From NCBI RefSeq assembly GCF_042432825.1, contig NZ_JBHLWN010000071.1, forward strand, positions 1-64,000: a stretch of DNA of 64,000 bases, written 5' to 3'. The notes beneath the pieces were generated by a model that was not told where the DNA came from, ran no database searches, and saw only the letters and a program-made list of their open reading frames with translations. Positions 15,736 through 23,458 of this stretch are shown in pieces (within the stretch, counting starts at the first letter, position 1; every line of letters begins with the position of its first letter). The translations under genes and the position numbers were made by a program. Origin of the DNA: Gordoniibacillus chartarius (GTDB taxonomy: Bacteria > Bacillota > Bacilli > Paenibacillales > NBRC-103111).

Positions 15736-17093
15736 ATGACAGCCGGCAAATCTTATCCATCAAAGAGCTGAACCGGTATATCAAGCTGAAGCTCGAAGGC
15801 GACTTCAAGCTGCAGGATGTTTGGGTGCGGGGGGAAATATCGAACTTCACCAAGCATTCTTCCGGACATATGTATTTTACCTTGAAGGACGCGGATAGCA
15901 GGCTCAAGAGCATTATGTTTGCTTCGCATAACCAGAAGCTGGCGTTTCTTCCCAAAGAAGGAATGAAGGTGATGGCGCGGGGCAGCATTTCCGTATACGA
16001 GAGGGACGGGCAGTATCAGTTCTACGCAACGCAGATGCAGCCGGACGGCATCGGCAGCCTGTATCTCGCCTTCGAGCAGCTGAAGAAGCGGCTGGAGAGC
16101 GAAGGCTTGTTTGCGCAGGAGCGCAAGCGCCCCTTACCGCGCTTCCCGAAGGCGATCGGCGTCATTACATCGCCGACCGGTGCCGCCGTGCGTGATATCA
16201 TCATTACGCTGCAGCGCCGGTATCCGAGCGTTCCCGTCATTTTGTACCCGGCCCTCGTGCAAGGTTCCGGAGCCGCTCCTTCCGTCGTCAAAGGCATCGA
16301 GCTGATGAACGCTCGCGCGGAAGTCGATGTGCTGATCGTCGGCCGCGGCGGCGGTTCGCTTGAGGAATTGTGGGCTTTTAACGAGGAGATCGTAGCGAGA
16401 GCTATCGCTTCCTCCCGCATACCGGTCATTTCCGCCGTCGGGCACGAGACCGACTTCACGATCGCCGACTTCGTCGCCGATCTGCGCGCACCGACGCCGA
16501 CGGCGGCAGCCGAGCTTGCCGTGCCACATCATTTGGAGCTGAAGCAGCAGGTTTATTATTTCTCGCAGCGGCTCAGCCAAGGGCTTCTGTCGCAGCTTCA
16601 GCGGCGGCGCGACCGCTGGGAGCGGCTGCGTCGTTCGCCGTATTTGAGCAACCCGCGCCGGCAGCTGCTCCTTCAGCCAATGCAGAGGCTCGACCGGCTT
16701 CGGGAGCAGCTTAAGCACGGGGTGAGAGGGCGCGTGTCCGAAGCCCGTCAATCGATACTTAGGCTGGACCGCCGGCTGTCGGCGTTCAATCCGCGCGAAC
16801 AGGCCATATACGCCCGGCGGCGCGCACAGACGACGCACCGGCGGTTGACGACGGCGATGGATACATTGGTACGCGGAAAGCAAAAGGATATCGGTTCGCT
16901 GCTTCGCCAGCTGGATGCCCTAAGTCCGCTTAAGGTGATGCAGCGGGGGTACAATCTCGTTTACGACGAGAAGGAACAGACGTTGATCAAATCAACGAAG
17001 CAGGTGCAGATCGGAGACGTCATCCGCATCAGGCTGACGGACGGGCGCCTGCATGCGCACGTATGGGGCATGGAGGAGGAGAAGCAGGGATGA
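15732..17093 (+). CDS. xseA: Exodeoxyribonuclease VII large subunit
   Basis: A 453-residue catalytic subunit of exonuclease VII, which degrades single-stranded DNA with XseB. The N-terminal OB fold (about residues 8-100) and the motifs PKAIGVITSPTGAAVRDI, GRGGGSLEELWAFN and SAVGHETDFTIADFVAD are conserved. The C-terminal half is a long coiled coil, as expected. It overlaps folD and xseB by four bases on each side, showing tight coupling. Confidence 0.96.
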   Translation: MNDSRQILSIKELNRYIKLKLEGDFKLQDVWVRGEISNFTKHSSGHMYFTLKDADSRLKSIMFASHNQKLAFLPKEGMKVMARGSISVYERDGQYQFYATQMQPDGIGSLYLAFEQLKKRLESEGLFAQERKRPLPRFPKAIGVITSPTGAAVRDIIITLQRRYPSVPVILYPALVQGSGAAPSVVKGIELMNARAEVDVLIVGRGGGSLEELWAFNEEIVARAIASSRIPVISAVGHETDFTIADFVADLRAPTPTAAAELAVPHHLELKQQVYYFSQRLSQGLLSQLQRRRDRWERLRRSPYLSNPRRQLLLQPMQRLDRLREQLKHGVRGRVSEARQSILRLDRRLSAFNPREQAIYARRRAQTTHRRLTTAMDTLVRGKQKDIGSLLRQLDALSPLKVMQRGYNLVYDEKEQTLIKSTKQVQIGDVIRIRLTDGRLHAHVWGMEEEKQG

Positions 17094-17353
17094 GCAGCAG
17101 TAACGAACCGGAGACGCTAAGCTTCGAGCAAGCGATCGAGAAGCTGGAAACGATCGTCGCCAAGCTGGAAAGCGGCGATGTTCCGCTGGAGCAGGCGATT
17201 GAACTGTATCAGGAAGGAATGCGGCTGTCGCATCTATGCGGTCAGAAGCTGGAGCAGGTGGAGCGCAGTATCGAAATGCTGGTGGAAGCGGACGGCGACG
17301 TAACGAAGAAGCCGTTTCAAGCCGTTCAGGAAGACAAAGGTGACATCCGTTGA
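17090..17353 (+). CDS. xseB: Exodeoxyribonuclease VII small subunit
   Basis: An 87-residue helical protein with FEQAIEKLETIVAKLESGD and LEQAIELYQEGMRL, the signature of XseB. It binds the XseA coiled coil. Start and stop overlap xseA and ispA respectively. GGAGGAGAAGC lies before the ATG. Confidence 0.95.
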   Translation: MSSSNEPETLSFEQAIEKLETIVAKLESGDVPLEQAIELYQEGMRLSHLCGQKLEQVERSIEMLVEADGDVTKKPFQAVQEDKGDIR

Positions 17354-18258
17354 CTCAATTATCCATGACGATTCAAGAGTATATCAAAGTGAACGCCGAG
17401 CTTGTCGAGAACGAGCTGCGTAATGCGCTTCCGGCAGGGTGGGACGTGCCGGGGCCGCTGCGCGATTCGATGCAGTATTCGCTCATGGCGGGTGGCAAGC
17501 GGCTGCGTCCGATTCTAGTGCTTGCCGCCGCGGAAGCGCTTGGCGGCAAGAAGGAAGCGGCCATGCCGGTCGCTTGCGCCATTGAGATGATTCATACGTA
17601 CTCGCTCATCCATGACGATTTGCCGGCGATGGACAATGACGATTACCGCCGCGGCAAGCCGACGAACCACAAGGTGTTCGGAGAAGCGATGGCGATTCTG
17701 GCCGGCGATGCGCTGCTGACGCACGCTTTCTATGCGATCGTCCAGTCAAGCCGCCGCTTCGGAGTGCCTGCCGAACGCGCGCTTGCGATTGTGGAGGAGC
17801 TCTCAGCATATGCCGGCGCGAGGGGCATGGTCGGCGGCCAAGCCGCCGATATGCTCGGAGAACAGGGGCTGACGAAGCTCGAGGAGCTGGAATATATCCA
17901 CACGCACAAGACGAGCGATTTGATCGTCTTCTCGCTGCGGTCCGGCGGATGGATTGCCGGGGGGAATGAAGCGCAGCTGAAGGCGCTCGAGACGTTCGGG
18001 CAAGGCATCGGGCTGGCGTTCCAAATCCAGGATGACATTCTCGATCTGACGGGCGACGAAACGAAGCTCGGCAAGCCGCTGCGGAGCGACGAGAAGCAGC
18101 AGAAGGTGACGTATCCTTATTTCATCGGGCTGGAAGCGTCGCGAGCCAAGGTCGAGGAGCTGACGAACGGGGCGAAGGCGGCAATCGCCGGGTCCGGGTT
18201 TCCGAACGCAGAGAGGCTCATTCAATTGGCCGATTTTCTCATGAAGCGTGATCATTAA
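17350..18258 (+). CDS. ispA: Farnesyl / geranyl diphosphate synthase
   Basis: A 302-residue all-helical polyprenyl synthase that condenses isopentenyl diphosphate with allylic diphosphates. The first Asp-rich motif (DDLPAMDNDD) lies near residues 92-101 and the second (DDILD) in the last third. The TTG at 17350 overlaps the xseB stop; an ATG at 17365 is an alternative. It supplies farnesyl diphosphate for undecaprenol and menaquinone. It lies just upstream of OLE RNA, the usual genetic setting of that RNA. Confidence 0.95.
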   Translation: MTQLSMTIQEYIKVNAELVENELRNALPAGWDVPGPLRDSMQYSLMAGGKRLRPILVLAAAEALGGKKEAAMPVACAIEMIHTYSLIHDDLPAMDNDDYRRGKPTNHKVFGEAMAILAGDALLTHAFYAIVQSSRRFGVPAERALAIVEELSAYAGARGMVGGQAADMLGEQGLTKLEELEYIHTHKTSDLIVFSLRSGGWIAGGNEAQLKALETFGQGIGLAFQIQDDILDLTGDETKLGKPLRSDEKQQKVTYPYFIGLEASRAKVEELTNGAKAAIAGSGFPNAERLIQLADFLMKRDH

Positions 18259-18263
18259 GATTA

Positions 18264-18272
18264 TGTTATAAT
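18264..18272 (+). promoter_or_regulatory. Extended -10 promoter in front of OLE RNA
   Basis: TGTTATAAT (TGn plus a perfect -10) six bases after the ispA stop codon. Transcription would begin near 18279. No good -35 is seen, which is acceptable for an extended -10. It suggests OLE RNA can be made independently of the ispA transcript. Confidence 0.5.
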
Positions 18273-18279
18273 GTAATGT

Positions 18280-18950
18280 ACATACCATTTTCGAGTGGTG
18301 CAGTATTCTAGTCAGTCTACCATGTTTGAGGGCGGGCCTAAAAATTCGCCAAAGGGCACATCGATGAAGTTCCTGGTGTTGGCTTCGAACGCCCAGTTTG
18401 GGGCTGATGCTGGGAGTTAAGGTTAGAGGGCGATCCGCAACGGCATGCGGGCGTTGACCCTCTTTCCGCGGAGGCCCAAGTGCGTGGCTGGCAGGTCGGG
18501 AGTCTGTGTCCCGATCGGGTTACGGCTTGGGGTATGAACCTGCATTGGCGAGCCTCACCTGCTCTTATGTATCTTTTATACATGAGGCTAAAACGGCTTG
18601 TGTGCAGCGTAGCCTGCCTTGAGTGAAGCAGCGGGGATTGCAGATGTGTAGGCGTACGAATTCTCGGCCAAGAAGACATACGCCGGATGCTGCATGAAAT
18701 CTGTTTTGCAAAAGAGGCTAAAACATGGTTAAGGGCTGTTTGGGGAAAACTCCTAGACTGTTCGCGGTATGTGAGGCTTCTTAAGGATTATAGTGTGGAC
18801 TAAGTGGTAATCCAGTCTGACGCCCGGCAACGGCGTCAAGGCGGTCGTAAAGGGAAACCGCCGCCCCGGCGACGGAGCGGTGCCCGCTTGGGAAAACCTA
18901 CTGGACCTAAGCCACAGCGTTTACTTAAGAAGCTGCCACTCGATCCAACT
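18280..18950 (+). ncRNA. OLE RNA (ornate, large, extremophilic), boundaries approximate
   Basis: The 736-base space between ispA and the next gene has no reading frame of its own but is dense in paired segments. Examples are AGCCTCA / TGAGGCT (18551 and 18583) enclosing ATGTAT / ATACAT, AGAGGG / CCCTCT around 18424-18461, and GGCGGT / ACCGCC around 18840-18863. The 11-mer GAGGCTAAAAC occurs twice (18584 and 18714). Size, the order ispA-RNA-oapA-dxs and the downstream OapA-like gene are those of OLE RNA, a roughly 600-nucleotide membrane-associated RNA of anaerobic, alkaliphilic and other Bacillota that binds OapA. Assigned from locus and structure, not from a covariance model. Confidence 0.88.
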
Positions 18951-18994
18951 TTTCACATAAGCGTGATCACGGCTTTTCCCAAGGAGATGGACCA

Positions 18995-19633
18995 TTGAAG
19001 TTTTCATTACGGCATTCGATGCGCTGGAGTGTATTGATTGCTTGCATTACCTTCGTACTGGCATGCCTATTCACCGTGAGCTCGACGACCATATTGGAAG
19101 GCGCGAGCTGGGGAATCGGGATGCTCATCGTGTTTATTTTGATATGTACGGGTATTTTCTTCGACATACTCGGTCTCGGGGCCGCAGCGGCGAAGGAAAC
19201 GCCGTTCCACGCCATGGCGTCGGAGCGCGTGCCGGGTGCGAAGCATGCGATCTATATCGTTCGCAACGCGGACCGGTTCTCGAACTTCTGTAACGATGTG
19301 ATCGGGGATATTTCCGGCGTCATCAGCGGTGCGGCTTCCGCACTTGTTGTATTCAAGCTGATGGCATCGTTTGAACAATATGAAGTCCTGCGCACGGCAG
19401 TCAGCGTCGTATTTACCGGGATGGTATCGGCTCTGACCGTCGGCGGGAAGGCGGTCGGCAAATCGTTCGCCCTCCACTATGCGACGGAAATCGTGCTTTT
19501 GATCGGAAAATTCTTTTACCTGCTAGAGAGACGTCTCGGCATCAAGATTCTGCATACGACGCGGAAGAAGCCGAAGTCAACCAACGGAAAGCGAGGAAAC
19601 AAGCGTGCTGCTCGATCAAATTCATCAGCCTGA
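18995..19633 (+). CDS. oapA: OLE-associated protein A (OapA), membrane protein
   Basis: A 212-residue membrane protein with about four hydrophobic segments (near residues 13-33, 38-58, 108-130 and 165-180) and a very basic C-terminal tail rich in Lys and Arg. Gene position immediately after OLE RNA, the topology and the conserved central segment RNADRFSNFCNDVIGDISG fit OapA, which binds OLE RNA and brings it to the membrane in Bacillus halodurans. The start is TTG at 18995 after AAGGAGA. It overlaps dxs by 29 bases. Known OLE complex phenotypes include tolerance to cold, short alcohols and magnesium stress. Confidence 0.87.
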   Translation: MKFSLRHSMRWSVLIACITFVLACLFTVSSTTILEGASWGIGMLIVFILICTGIFFDILGLGAAAAKETPFHAMASERVPGAKHAIYIVRNADRFSNFCNDVIGDISGVISGAASALVVFKLMASFEQYEVLRTAVSVVFTGMVSALTVGGKAVGKSFALHYATEIVLLIGKFFYLLERRLGIKILHTTRKKPKSTNGKRGNKRAARSNSSA

Positions 19634-21503
19634 AGACTTAAAGCGCCTGTCCATTCCCGAACTGGAGCAATTGGCAGGTGAAATACGCCAGTTCCTGGTC
19701 GAGAAGCTGTCGGTGACCGGCGGGCATTTGTCCTCAAATCTGGGGATTGTCGAGCTGACGCTTGCGCTGCATACTCATTACGAAAGTCCGAATGATAAAT
19801 TCATTTTCGACGTTGGCCACCAGGCTTACGTACATAAGATGCTGACCGGGCGCAAGGACAGATTCGACACGCTTCGCAAGTATAAAGGATTGTGCGGATT
19901 CGTCAAACGTTCGGAAAGCGAGCATGACGTTTGGGAGGCGGGGCATAGCTCCACGTCGCTGTCGGCGGCAATGGGCATGGTACTGGCGCGCGATTTGAAG
20001 GGCGAGGACTACAAGGTCGTCGCGGTGATCGGGGACGGTGCGTTAACCGGCGGTATGGCGCTCGAGGCGCTGAACCATATCGGACACGAACGGAAAAATG
20101 TGACGATCATCCTGAACGATAACGAAATGTCGATTGCCCCGAATGTCGGCGCTTTGCATAACTATCTCAGTAAAATTCGTTCCGACAAGCATTACCGCTG
20201 GGCGAAGGAAGAGGTCGAGCATCTGCTCAAAAGAATTCCGGCGATCGGCGGCACTTTGGCCAAGACGGCGGAAAAGCTGAAGGACAGCGTCAAATATTTG
20301 GTGATGTCCGGCATATGGTTCGAGGAGTTAGGTTTGACCTATATCGGCCCGGTTGACGGACATAACTTGCCGCTGCTGCTGGAGACGCTTCGTCAAGCTG
20401 ATAAAGTAGAGGGGCCGGTAATCGTTCACGTTGTTACAACGAAGGGCAAGGGCTATTCGCCGGCGGAGCAGGATTCGCACGCATGGCACGGGGCGAGTCC
20501 GTACAAGATCGAGTCGGGCCAAATGATCAAAGCTGTCGGGCATCCGCTGTATACCGAGGTGTTCGGGAATACGTTGATTGAGCTGGCGAAGCTTGATCCG
20601 CGCATCGTTGCCGTAACCCCTGCGATGCCGGGCGGATCCGGACTGCTGAAGTTCGCGAAGGAGTTCCCGAACCGAATGATCGACGTCGGCATCGCCGAGC
20701 AGCATGCCGCTACGCTGTGCGCCGGTATGGCGGTGGAGGGGATGAAGCCGGTATTCGCCGTGTATTCGACCTTTATGCAGCGCGCGTATGATCAAATCGT
20801 ACATGATATTTGCCGGATGAACCTGAACGTGGCGTTTGCGATCGACCGGGCCGGTTTTGTCGGCGCTGACGGCGAAACGCACCACGGGGTGTACGATATC
20901 GCCTTCATGCGTTCGATTCCGAACATGGTATTGATGATGCCGAAAGACGAAAATGAGCTGCGGCATATGATGTTTACCGCACTAAAGTACGACGGCGGAC
21001 CGATCGCTTACCGTTACCCGCGGGCGAACGGCGTAGGGGTTCCTTTCGATAAAGAGCTGAAAGAAATTCCGATCGGCTCTTGGGATACGGTTCGCGAGGG
21101 AGACTCTGCAGCCGTGCTTGCCGTAGGGCCGATGGTGCAGACGGCGCTGGAAGCGGCCGAGCTGCTATCGAAGGAAGGCGTGCAGCTGCGCGTCATTAAC
21201 GCAAGATTCATCAAACCGCTTGACGAGGCGATGCTGACGCAGCTCGGCAAGGAGCATATCCCGATCGTCACACTTGAAGAAGGGGCGCTACAGGGCGGCT
21301 TCGGCGGCGCAGTGCTGGAATATTACGCGCGCGAGGCGATGGATGACTTGCCGATCCGGACGATCGGCATTCCCGACTATTTCGTCGAGCACGGCTCGGT
21401 GAAAGAGCAGCGTAAAGAAGTCGGATTGACGGCAGACAATGTCGTTGCCCAGGTGAAAAGCATGCTGGCGGTTGCACGCCCGGCCAAGCGTCAGCGCGCC
21501 TAG
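19605..21503 (+). CDS. dxs: 1-deoxy-D-xylulose-5-phosphate synthase
   Basis: The 632-residue thiamine-diphosphate enzyme joins pyruvate and glyceraldehyde 3-phosphate at the entry of the MEP isoprenoid pathway. The motifs VGHQAYVHK, GDGALTGGMALEALN, the transketolase region VYSTFMQRAYDQIVHD and DRAGFVGADGETHHG are present. The GTG at 19605 lies inside the end of oapA, so translation is probably coupled. Together with ispA it brackets OLE RNA with isoprenoid genes. Confidence 0.97.
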   Translation: MLLDQIHQPEDLKRLSIPELEQLAGEIRQFLVEKLSVTGGHLSSNLGIVELTLALHTHYESPNDKFIFDVGHQAYVHKMLTGRKDRFDTLRKYKGLCGFVKRSESEHDVWEAGHSSTSLSAAMGMVLARDLKGEDYKVVAVIGDGALTGGMALEALNHIGHERKNVTIILNDNEMSIAPNVGALHNYLSKIRSDKHYRWAKEEVEHLLKRIPAIGGTLAKTAEKLKDSVKYLVMSGIWFEELGLTYIGPVDGHNLPLLLETLRQADKVEGPVIVHVVTTKGKGYSPAEQDSHAWHGASPYKIESGQMIKAVGHPLYTEVFGNTLIELAKLDPRIVAVTPAMPGGSGLLKFAKEFPNRMIDVGIAEQHAATLCAGMAVEGMKPVFAVYSTFMQRAYDQIVHDICRMNLNVAFAIDRAGFVGADGETHHGVYDIAFMRSIPNMVLMMPKDENELRHMMFTALKYDGGPIAYRYPRANGVGVPFDKELKEIPIGSWDTVREGDSAAVLAVGPMVQTALEAAELLSKEGVQLRVINARFIKPLDEAMLTQLGKEHIPIVTLEEGALQGGFGGAVLEYYAREAMDDLPIRTIGIPDYFVEHGSVKEQRKEVGLTADNVVAQVKSMLAVARPAKRQRA

Positions 21504-21541
21504 CGCCAAAGCTACATCGTTACAGAACGGAGACCGAAAGC

Positions 21542-22378
21542 ATGTCTGCGGACAAAGAACGTTTGGATGTTTTGCTCGTTGAGCAAGGGTATTATGAAAG
21601 CAGAGAGAAAGCCAAGGCCGCCATAATGGCAGGCCTTGTTCTCGTTGATGAGGTTCCGGTCGACAAAGCAGGAACGAAGATCGCGCGAGCTTCCAGAATT
21701 AAGGTGAAGGGCGCCGTCCATCCTTACGTCAGCCGCGGCGGATTGAAGCTGGAGAAGGCGCTGCGCACGTTCGGCATTCAGTTACAAGGGGCCGTAATGC
21801 TCGATATCGGAGCTTCCACCGGCGGCTTCACTGATTGTGCGCTGCAGAACGGCGCCTCGTATGTATATGCGATCGACGTCGGCTATAACCAGCTCGATTG
21901 GTCGCTGCGGAACGACGCCCGCGTCCAGGTTATGGAACGGACAAATTTCCGGTATATGGAGCCTAAAGATTTAGGTAACGGTCCGCAGCCGACATTCGCA
22001 TCGATCGACGTCTCTTTCATCTCGCTCAAGCTGATACTTCCTCCGCTTAAGGGGCTTCTGGCTGCCGGCAGCGGAACGGTTGCGCTTATCAAGCCGCAGT
22101 TCGAGGCGGGCAAAGAGAAGGTGGACAAAGCCGGCGGCGTCATACGTGACCCCGATGTACATCAAGAAGTGCTGACGACTGTTCTCGGCTTCGCGCAGGA
22201 AGCGGGCTTCCGGATTCGGGGATTGACGTACTCACCGATTCGAGGCGGGGAAGGCAATATCGAGTTCCTTGCCTATTTCATGCTGCCTCTCGGGGATGAC
22301 GAGCCAATCCTGGCGGAAGCGCAGATCGATGCGCTGGCCGCAAGCACGGTTCGAGAAGCAGGGGCATTGCCAAGCTAA
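21542..22378 (+). CDS. tlyA: TlyA family rRNA 2'-O-methyltransferase
   Basis: A 278-residue protein with an N-terminal S4 RNA-binding domain (residues about 6-65) and an FtsJ-like SAM methyltransferase domain. The SAM loop LDIGASTGGFTDC follows SRGGLKLEKAL, and IDVSFISLKLIL and LIKPQFEAG are later motifs. Mycobacterial TlyA methylates 16S and 23S rRNA; B. subtilis YqxC is the local orthologue. It lies 38 bases downstream of dxs. Confidence 0.93.
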   Translation: MSADKERLDVLLVEQGYYESREKAKAAIMAGLVLVDEVPVDKAGTKIARASRIKVKGAVHPYVSRGGLKLEKALRTFGIQLQGAVMLDIGASTGGFTDCALQNGASYVYAIDVGYNQLDWSLRNDARVQVMERTNFRYMEPKDLGNGPQPTFASIDVSFISLKLILPPLKGLLAAGSGTVALIKPQFEAGKEKVDKAGGVIRDPDVHQEVLTTVLGFAQEAGFRIRGLTYSPIRGGEGNIEFLAYFMLPLGDDEPILAEAQIDALAASTVREAGALPS

Positions 22379-22395
22379 TGTCGATCCGTTATAAT
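22367..22395 (+). promoter_or_regulatory. Sigma-A promoter overlapping the end of tlyA
   Basis: TTGCCA (22367-22372), 17 bases, TATAAT (22390-22395). The -35 lies inside the last codons of tlyA. It would drive the next membrane-protein gene, argR and recN. Confidence 0.6.
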
Positions 22396-22533
22396 AAATG
22401 AGAACATATGGTCGTGAAGAACGCGCCACTCTCCCTTCCAGGGCAGCCTGGGATGCGGCGGGTGGCGTTTCGTGTTAGAGGGAACAAGGATTGTTTCCCA
22501 GCTGTCGTGAATACTACCCGCGAGGTGAAAGCG

Positions 22534-22992
22534 ATGCAGAACGGGGATTGGCTCGTCGTTGTCCTGGTAGTCGCCATTATTGTGATGTGGGGAAGCGTCC
22601 GGGCGAGACGATGGGTCGAAAGACCGCAGCAGAGGAATAGGTTCAAAGTGCCGCAAGGGGAAGGCGAAGTCGAACCGAATGAAGTGACGGTACTGCTGGA
22701 GGGAGCGGGCTTCGAAGTCGTCGCTGCAAAAGCGAAAATTCCTGTCGTCATAACGATGAACGACCGGGATACGCTCCAGAGCCGATTATACGTCGACTAC
22801 TTCGCCGTTAAGGACGACGAGCTGTTTATCGTGAAGGCGGCTCGCGAACGCAAGCCGCTTGAGCTAACCGGCAGCGGCGTCCGCGACGCCTTGCTCCCGT
22901 ACTATTTGTTATACCCGGAAGCCTCCGGCGTTCTATACGTCGATATACATATTGGCAAAATCAAAAAATTCACGTTTGACATTGAGGTGTAG
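22534..22992 (+). CDS. Unknown protein with N-terminal membrane helix
   Basis: A 152-residue protein with one N-terminal membrane helix (about residues 6-22), a basic Gln/Arg stretch, then a soluble alpha/beta domain ending in VDIHIGKIKKFTFDIEV. I do not recognise the family. The ATG at 22534 follows GAGGTGAAAGC; in-frame codons upstream would put Arg-rich sequence before the helix. It lies between tlyA and argR, a position where B. subtilis has no gene. Secondary-structure order could fit a PD-(D/E)XK-like core, but no catalytic set is convincing. Confidence 0.7.
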   Translation: MQNGDWLVVVLVVAIIVMWGSVRARRWVERPQQRNRFKVPQGEGEVEPNEVTVLLEGAGFEVVAAKAKIPVVITMNDRDTLQSRLYVDYFAVKDDELFIVKAARERKPLELTGSGVRDALLPYYLLYPEASGVLYVDIHIGKIKKFTFDIEV

Positions 22993-22996
22993 ACGG

Positions 22997-23446
22997 ATGA
23001 AAGGCCAGCGTCATATGAAGATTCGCGATATCATCGCTACGAAAGAGATTGAAACGCAGGACGAGCTGGTGGAGGCGCTCAAGGAAGCGGGGATTAACGC
23101 TACACAAGCAACCGTATCGCGCGATATTAAGGAGCTGCATTTGGTGAAAGTGCCGCTTGCGGACGGCCGCTACAAATATTCAGTCCCGATCGGCTCGCAA
23201 TATAATCCAATGCAGCGGTTGAAGCGGGCTTTAACCGATCATTTTATTCACATCGATTATACGGACAATCTTGTCGTGATGAAATGCTTGCCGGGGACGG
23301 CGAATACCGTGTGCGCCTTGATCGACAATCTGGAATGGCCGGAAATTATGGGAACGATCGGCGGAGACGACACGATTCTCATCATCTGCCGTTCGAAAGA
23401 AAATAGTCAAAACGTCGTTCAGACAATCCATCGTTTGTTGTCTTAG
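22997..23446 (+). CDS. argR: Arginine repressor ArgR/AhrC
   Basis: A 149-residue winged-helix repressor/activator of arginine metabolism. The N-terminal DNA-binding domain contains the recognition segment TQATVSRDIKELHLVKVP, and the C-terminal hexamerisation and arginine-binding domain carries GTIGGDDTILIIC. Starting at the ATG at 22997 gives MKGQRH and the same length as B. subtilis AhrC; a second ATG lies at 23015. It is followed 12 bases later by recN. Confidence 0.95.
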   Translation: MKGQRHMKIRDIIATKEIETQDELVEALKEAGINATQATVSRDIKELHLVKVPLADGRYKYSVPIGSQYNPMQRLKRALTDHFIHIDYTDNLVVMKCLPGTANTVCALIDNLEWPEIMGTIGGDDTILIICRSKENSQNVVQTIHRLLS

Positions 23447-23458
23447 GAGGCTTTATTT

